This document shows, in pieces, positions 61,069-64,000 of a DNA stretch of 64,000 bases (its first letter is position 1; each line of letters starts with the position of its first letter). The notes beneath the pieces are model-generated. The model had not been told where the DNA came from, did no database searches, and was given only the letters and a program-made list of their open reading frames with translations. Source of the stretch: an uncultured Myxococcales bacterium (GTDB taxonomy: Bacteria; Myxococcota_A; UBA9042; DTJE01); assembly GCA_937975765.1 (NCBI GenBank), contig CALJUR010000108.1, positions 1 through 64,000 on the forward strand. Reading direction: 5' to 3'. Both the position numbers and the translations under genes were made by a program.

Positions 61069-61868
61069 TCTCGGCCCTCCATCGCCGGCAGGCGCGCCAG
61101 CACCTCCTCCGCCAGTTCCAGGTGCGCCCTGGCGCCCGGGGACTGCACGTCGAACAGGATCGCCGGCTTCCCGTGGGACGGGCTCTCGGCCAGCCGCACG
61201 TTGCGCGGGATCCGGGTCTGCAGCAGCAGGTCCGGGAAGTGCCGCTGGACCTCCTCGGCTACCTGGAACGACAGCCGGTTGCGCTTGTCGAACATCGTCA
61301 GCACTAACCCAAGGATCGCGAGGTCCGGGTTGTACGACCCCTGCGTCAGCCCGATGGTGTGCATCAGCCGGGCCAGACCGTCCAGCGCGTAGAACTCGCA
61401 CTGCAGCGGGACCAGCACCCAGCGCGATGCCACCAGCGCGTTCAGCGTCAGGAAGCCCAGCGCGGGCGGGCAGTCGATCACGATGACGGGCGGGGGGTCC
61501 TTCTCCCGCGCGATCGCCTGCCGCAGCAGCACCGCGCGGTCCTCCTGGTCCACCAGTTCGACCTCGGCCGCCACCAGGTCGGGGTGCGCCGGCACCACGG
61601 AGAGGTGGGGCAGGTCGGTCGGCCGGGCCAGGTCCGACAGGCTCCTCCGGCCCAGCATCGCCTCGTAGACGTGGGGCCCGTCGGCGCGGTGGTCGATCCC
61701 GAACGCCAGGCTGGCGTTGGCCTGCGGGTCCAGGTCCACCAGCAGCGTGGGGACCTCCAGGACCGCCAGCGACGACGCGAGGTTGACGGCGGTGGTGGTC
61801 TTGCCGACCCCGCCCTTCTGGTTGGCGATGGCGAGGACCCGGGGAACCGAGGCGGGCGAACGTTTCAC
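61065..61868 (-). CDS. parA: Chromosome-partitioning ATPase ParA
   Basis: The 267-residue protein has the deviant Walker A KGGVGKTTT (residues 19-27), VDLDPQANAS, IVIDCPPALGFLTLNAL (Walker B) and VLVPLQCEFYALDGL. It binds DNA as an ATP dimer and moves ParB-parS complexes. The start is GTG 61868, placed inside a parS palindrome, with no ribosome-binding sequence at normal distance; the nearest GGGGGAG is about 22 bases away. Translation may thus depend on secG upstream, whose stop is 19 bases before this start, or on a leaderless transcript. Confidence 0.95.
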   Translation of the reverse strand: MKRSPASVPRVLAIANQKGGVGKTTTAVNLASSLAVLEVPTLLVDLDPQANASLAFGIDHRADGPHVYEAMLGRRSLSDLARPTDLPHLSVVPAHPDLVAAEVELVDQEDRAVLLRQAIAREKDPPPVIVIDCPPALGFLTLNALVASRWVLVPLQCEFYALDGLARLMHTIGLTQGSYNPDLAILGLVLTMFDKRNRLSFQVAEEVQRHFPDLLLQTRIPRNVRLAESPSHGKPAILFDVQSPGARAHLELAEEVLARLPAMEGRE

Positions 61869-61875
61869 GTGAAAC
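61862..61875. promoter_or_regulatory. parS: parS centromere site overlapping the parA start codon
   Basis: GTTTCACGTGAAAC is a perfect 14-base palindrome identical to the core of the bacterial parS consensus (TGTTTCACGTGAAACA), with only the outer T and A changed. It spans the GTG start codon of parA (61866-61868), so ParB bound here should block or shape parA expression. Confidence 0.92.
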
Positions 61876-61887
61876 CGTGGGTCGGGG

Positions 61888-62202
61888 TCACTCCCCCGAC
61901 GGCTGGGCAGGCGCGCTGACCGGCGCGGGCGCCTCCTCGGGAGTATCGCTGGTGACGCTGCGCTCGGACCCGGTCAGGGCGATGGCCACCGACAGGATCA
62001 TGAAGATCCCGGCCAGCACCCCGGTCGCCTTGCTGAGGAAGGTCGTCGCGCCCCGGCCGCCGAACACCGACGTCGAGGACCCGCCACCGAACACCGCGCC
62101 CATCCCGCCGCCGCCGCGCCCCGGCTGCAGCAGGATGATCACGATCAGCAGCACCGACACCAGGATGTGGAACGCGATCATCAGGCCGAACAGGACTTCC
62201 AT
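61888..62202 (-). CDS. secG: Preprotein translocase subunit SecG
   Basis: The 104-residue protein has two membrane helices (LIAFHILVSVLLIVIILLQ-type first span and VLAGIFMILSVAIALTG) joined by the typical Gly-rich loop QPGRGGGGMGAVFGGGSS and ATTFLSKATGVLA. This matches SecG of Gram-negative bacteria, including the conserved FLSKAT. It helps SecYE protein export. A Pro/Ala/Glu-rich C-terminal tail ends in the periplasm or cytoplasm. I chose ATG 62202, four bases after the tpiA stop, which fits coupling in a pgk-tpiA-secG operon. Confidence 0.95.
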   Translation of the reverse strand: MEVLFGLMIAFHILVSVLLIVIILLQPGRGGGGMGAVFGGGSSTSVFGGRGATTFLSKATGVLAGIFMILSVAIALTGSERSVTSDTPEEAPAPVSAPAQPSGE

Positions 62203-62206
62203 GGCA

Positions 62207-62971
62207 TCACCCCGCGCATTCGACGATGCCCGCGAACGACTCCGCGGACAGGCTCGCACCCCCCACCAACGCCCCGTCCACGTCCTTCTGGGACAGCAGT
62301 TCGCGGGCGTTGCCCGGCTTCACGCTGCCACCGTACAGGATTCGCGTCCGCGCGGCGATCGTCTCGCCGAACATCCCGGCGAGCAATTTCCTAATATATT
62401 CATGCACTTCTTCGGCCTGCTCCGGCGTCGCCGTCCGGCCCGTCCCGATGGCCCAGACCGGCTCGTAGGCGACAACCACCCGGGCCATCTCCTCGGCCGT
62501 CAGCCCGTTCAGGCCCACCGTGACCTGCCTTTCGATCCGCCGGAAGGTGTCACCCGAGTCGCGCTCGGCCAGCTTCTCGCCCACGCAGACGATCGGGATC
62601 AGGCCCGCCTTCAGCGCCCGCCCGGTCTTCGCCCGCACCGACTCGTCCGTCTCCAGGTGGTACTCGCGCCGCTCGGAATGCCCGATGCACACGTACTGGC
62701 ATCCCAGGCTCAGCAGCATCTTCGCGCTGACGTCGCCCGTGAACGCGCCCTCTTCCTCGGGGCTCAAGTCCTGGCCGCCGAATCCCACCGGGCTGCCCTC
62801 CAGCACCTTCGCGACCGTCCCGATCAACGGGGACGCCGGCAGCACGCAGACGTCCGCCGACCGCAGCCGCGACGTCCTCTGCAGCACCTCCCGCGCCAGC
62901 GCGGCGGCGCCCGCCACGTCCAGGTTCATCTTCCAGTTGCCTGCGATCAGCGGTTTCCGGTTCGGATTCAT
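62207..62971 (-). CDS. tpiA: Triosephosphate isomerase
   Basis: The 254-residue enzyme has all TIM catalytic parts: Asn-Lys in AGNWKMN, His in CIGHSERREYH, Glu in VAYEPVWAIGTGRTA and the phosphate loop YGGSVKPGN with GALVGGASL. It converts dihydroxyacetone phosphate and glyceraldehyde 3-phosphate in glycolysis. The ATG follows the pgk stop by five bases. A short run of AT-rich codons (GAATATATTAGGAAATTG region, about 62380-62405) stands out from the GC-rich gene. Confidence 0.97.
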   Translation of the reverse strand: MNPNRKPLIAGNWKMNLDVAGAAALAREVLQRTSRLRSADVCVLPASPLIGTVAKVLEGSPVGFGGQDLSPEEEGAFTGDVSAKMLLSLGCQYVCIGHSERREYHLETDESVRAKTGRALKAGLIPIVCVGEKLAERDSGDTFRRIERQVTVGLNGLTAEEMARVVVAYEPVWAIGTGRTATPEQAEEVHEYIRKLLAGMFGETIAARTRILYGGSVKPGNARELLSQKDVDGALVGGASLSAESFAGIVECAG

Positions 62972-62976
62972 CGCCC

Positions 62977-64000
62977 TCAATCCAGGTCCCGGAGCGCTTC
63001 CACCCCGGGCACGTCCCGTCCTTCCACCAGCGCCAGGGCCGCGTCCCCGCCCCCCGACACGTGCGTCAGGAAGGGCGTCAGGACCAGCCGCGTCACCGCC
63101 GCGACGGTGTCGGTGCCGGCTACGATGCTGGTCGCGCGCGAGCGCGCCAGCGCCTTGGCCACCTTCTCGGTCCCCTCGCGGAAGGCCGCCTGCTCGAACG
63201 CCCCCAGCGGGCCGTTCCAGAAGACCGTCCGCGACGCAGCCAGGACCTTCGAGAACGCCGCGACCGTTTCCGGCCCGACGTCCAGGATCTCCGCGTCCGA
63301 CGGCACCTCGGCCACCGGCACCAGCGACGTCTCGATGACGCCGTCCTTCCCGGTGCCGACCACGACGTCCGTCGGCAGGATCACCTCGACGCCCCGCAGC
63401 CGTGCCCGCGACAGGAACTGCGTCGCGGCCTCGAACCGCTCCTTCTCCACGGGCGTCTTCCCCACCTTCATCTTCCGGGCCGCCAGGAACGTGGCCGCCG
63501 TGGCCCCGCCCACCAGCACGTTCTTCACCTTGCCCAGCAGGGTGTTCATCAGGCCGATCTTGTCGGACAGGCGCGCCCCGCCCACCAGCAGCGTGAACGG
63601 TGCCTCGGGCGTGCCCGCGATCCGGTTCAGGCAGGTCAGTTCGCGGTGCAGCAGCAGCCCGGCCGCCTTCTGGTTCACGTGCTTCGCGACCGACCGCGTG
63701 GACGCCAGACGACGCCCCGACGCCAGCAGGGCGTCGTTGACGTACACGTCGCACAGCATCGCCAGCCGCTGCCCGAAGACGTCGTCGTCCGCGTCCTCCT
63801 CGGGCTGGAAGGCCAGGTTCTCCAGCAGCACGACCTCGCCGTCCACGCGCTCCATCACGACCTTGCGCGGGCCGTCCCCGACGGTGTCCTCGGGCAGGAA
63901 CACGTCCTGGTCCAGCATCTCGGCCAGGCGCTCGCCCACCGGGGCCATCGTCAGATCGGGCACGCGACGCCCGCCGGGCTGGCCCAGCGAGCCCGCCAGC
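62977..64000 (-). CDS. pgk: Phosphoglycerate kinase, 5' end outside the window
   Basis: About 341 codons are present; the N-terminal part lies right of the window. Visible marks are LAGSLGQPGGRR (the AHLGRP region), FLLLENLAF-like VVLLENLAFQPEED, the hinge VGGARLSDKIGLMNTLL, FWNGPLGAFEQAAF and the nucleotide motif SGGGDAALALVEG. The family form VGGGDT is VAGTDTV here, a small deviation. It makes ATP from 1,3-bisphosphoglycerate. It leads the tpiA-secG-parA-parB run. Confidence 0.96.
   Translation of the reverse strand, partial: LAGSLGQPGGRRVPDLTMAPVGERLAEMLDQDVFLPEDTVGDGPRKVVMERVDGEVVLLENLAFQPEEDADDDVFGQRLAMLCDVYVNDALLASGRRLASTRSVAKHVNQKAAGLLLHRELTCLNRIAGTPEAPFTLLVGGARLSDKIGLMNTLLGKVKNVLVGGATAATFLAARKMKVGKTPVEKERFEAATQFLSRARLRGVEVILPTDVVVGTGKDGVIETSLVPVAEVPSDAEILDVGPETVAAFSKVLAASRTVFWNGPLGAFEQAAFREGTEKVAKALARSRATSIVAGTDTVAAVTRLVLTPFLTHVSGGGDAALALVEGRDVPGVEALRDLD

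Noticed and set aside
1..64000. tRNA, rRNA, CRISPR arrays, intact transposases or integrases
   Set aside because: I looked for regularly spaced short repeats, TTCGAATCC-like T-loops and DDE/Y-recombinase motifs and found none that held up by eye.

Overview
The window is very GC-rich with extreme G/C third positions. It encodes a diderm (Gram-negative) bacterium: outer-membrane barrels, a FadL-type channel, many lipoproteins with Asp/Ala-rich linkers after the lipobox Cys, Cys-rich MopE-like disulfide proteins, an octaheme cytochrome c and an NtrC/sigma-54 two-component pair. This style suggests Myxococcota or another lineage of the former Deltaproteobacteria, but that is inference from gene style. 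There is no rRNA or marker phylogeny, and I saw no tRNA, rRNA, CRISPR array or intact transposase.

Layout. 12-1502 (minus): three related small exported proteins. 1793-3061: sialidase-like BNR lipoprotein. 3099-9604 (minus): a six-gene run, read as His/Cys membrane protein, outer-membrane porin, ZnuA-like metal-binding protein, ZnuB-like permease with a repeat-like tail, Otr-type octaheme cytochrome c, ferritin-like diiron protein. It has no ABC ATPase. 9697-15012: 1771-residue Cys-rich lipoprotein with seven tandem units of about 150 residues. 15167-18722: short-chain fatty-acid transporter, then an AAA ATPase/DUF4276 pair that looks like a defence module. 19183-22679: secreted proteins and a decayed copy of the His/Cys gene.

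22760-30960 is a gene block bounded by inverted copies of an AT-rich sequence. It holds an Old Yellow Enzyme homologue, an SDR, a barrel protein, a VolA-like lipoprotein, FadL and a 5'-nucleotidase, a set that fits lipid scavenging. A scrap resembling a REP-associated (Y1) transposase lies at its right edge. 30960-34238 encodes a toroid-like plus endonuclease/exonuclease/phosphatase fusion.

34384-39566: a histidine kinase and an NtrC-type regulator, followed by a canonical -24/-12 promoter and three genes (two DxDGDG calcium-loop exported proteins and an outer-membrane barrel). This is the most coherent apparently undescribed system in the window, together with the metal/cytochrome/ferritin operon. 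39666-50543: amino-acid symporters, a NagB homologue with an altered catalytic residue, aldose epimerase, DUF1846, DUF2804, a glycosyltransferase relic and an N-acetylglucosamine-kinase-like protein. 50650-59837: two GT-C-like membrane proteins, a TPR protein, epimerase, DegT aminotransferase and an ABC-2 exporter (envelope glycan and export). 60199-64000 (minus): pgk-tpiA-secG-parA-parB, with a parS palindrome covering the parA start codon.

A GC-rich palindromic repeat (core GGCGGGGGCCCC) recurs in at least five intergenic places.
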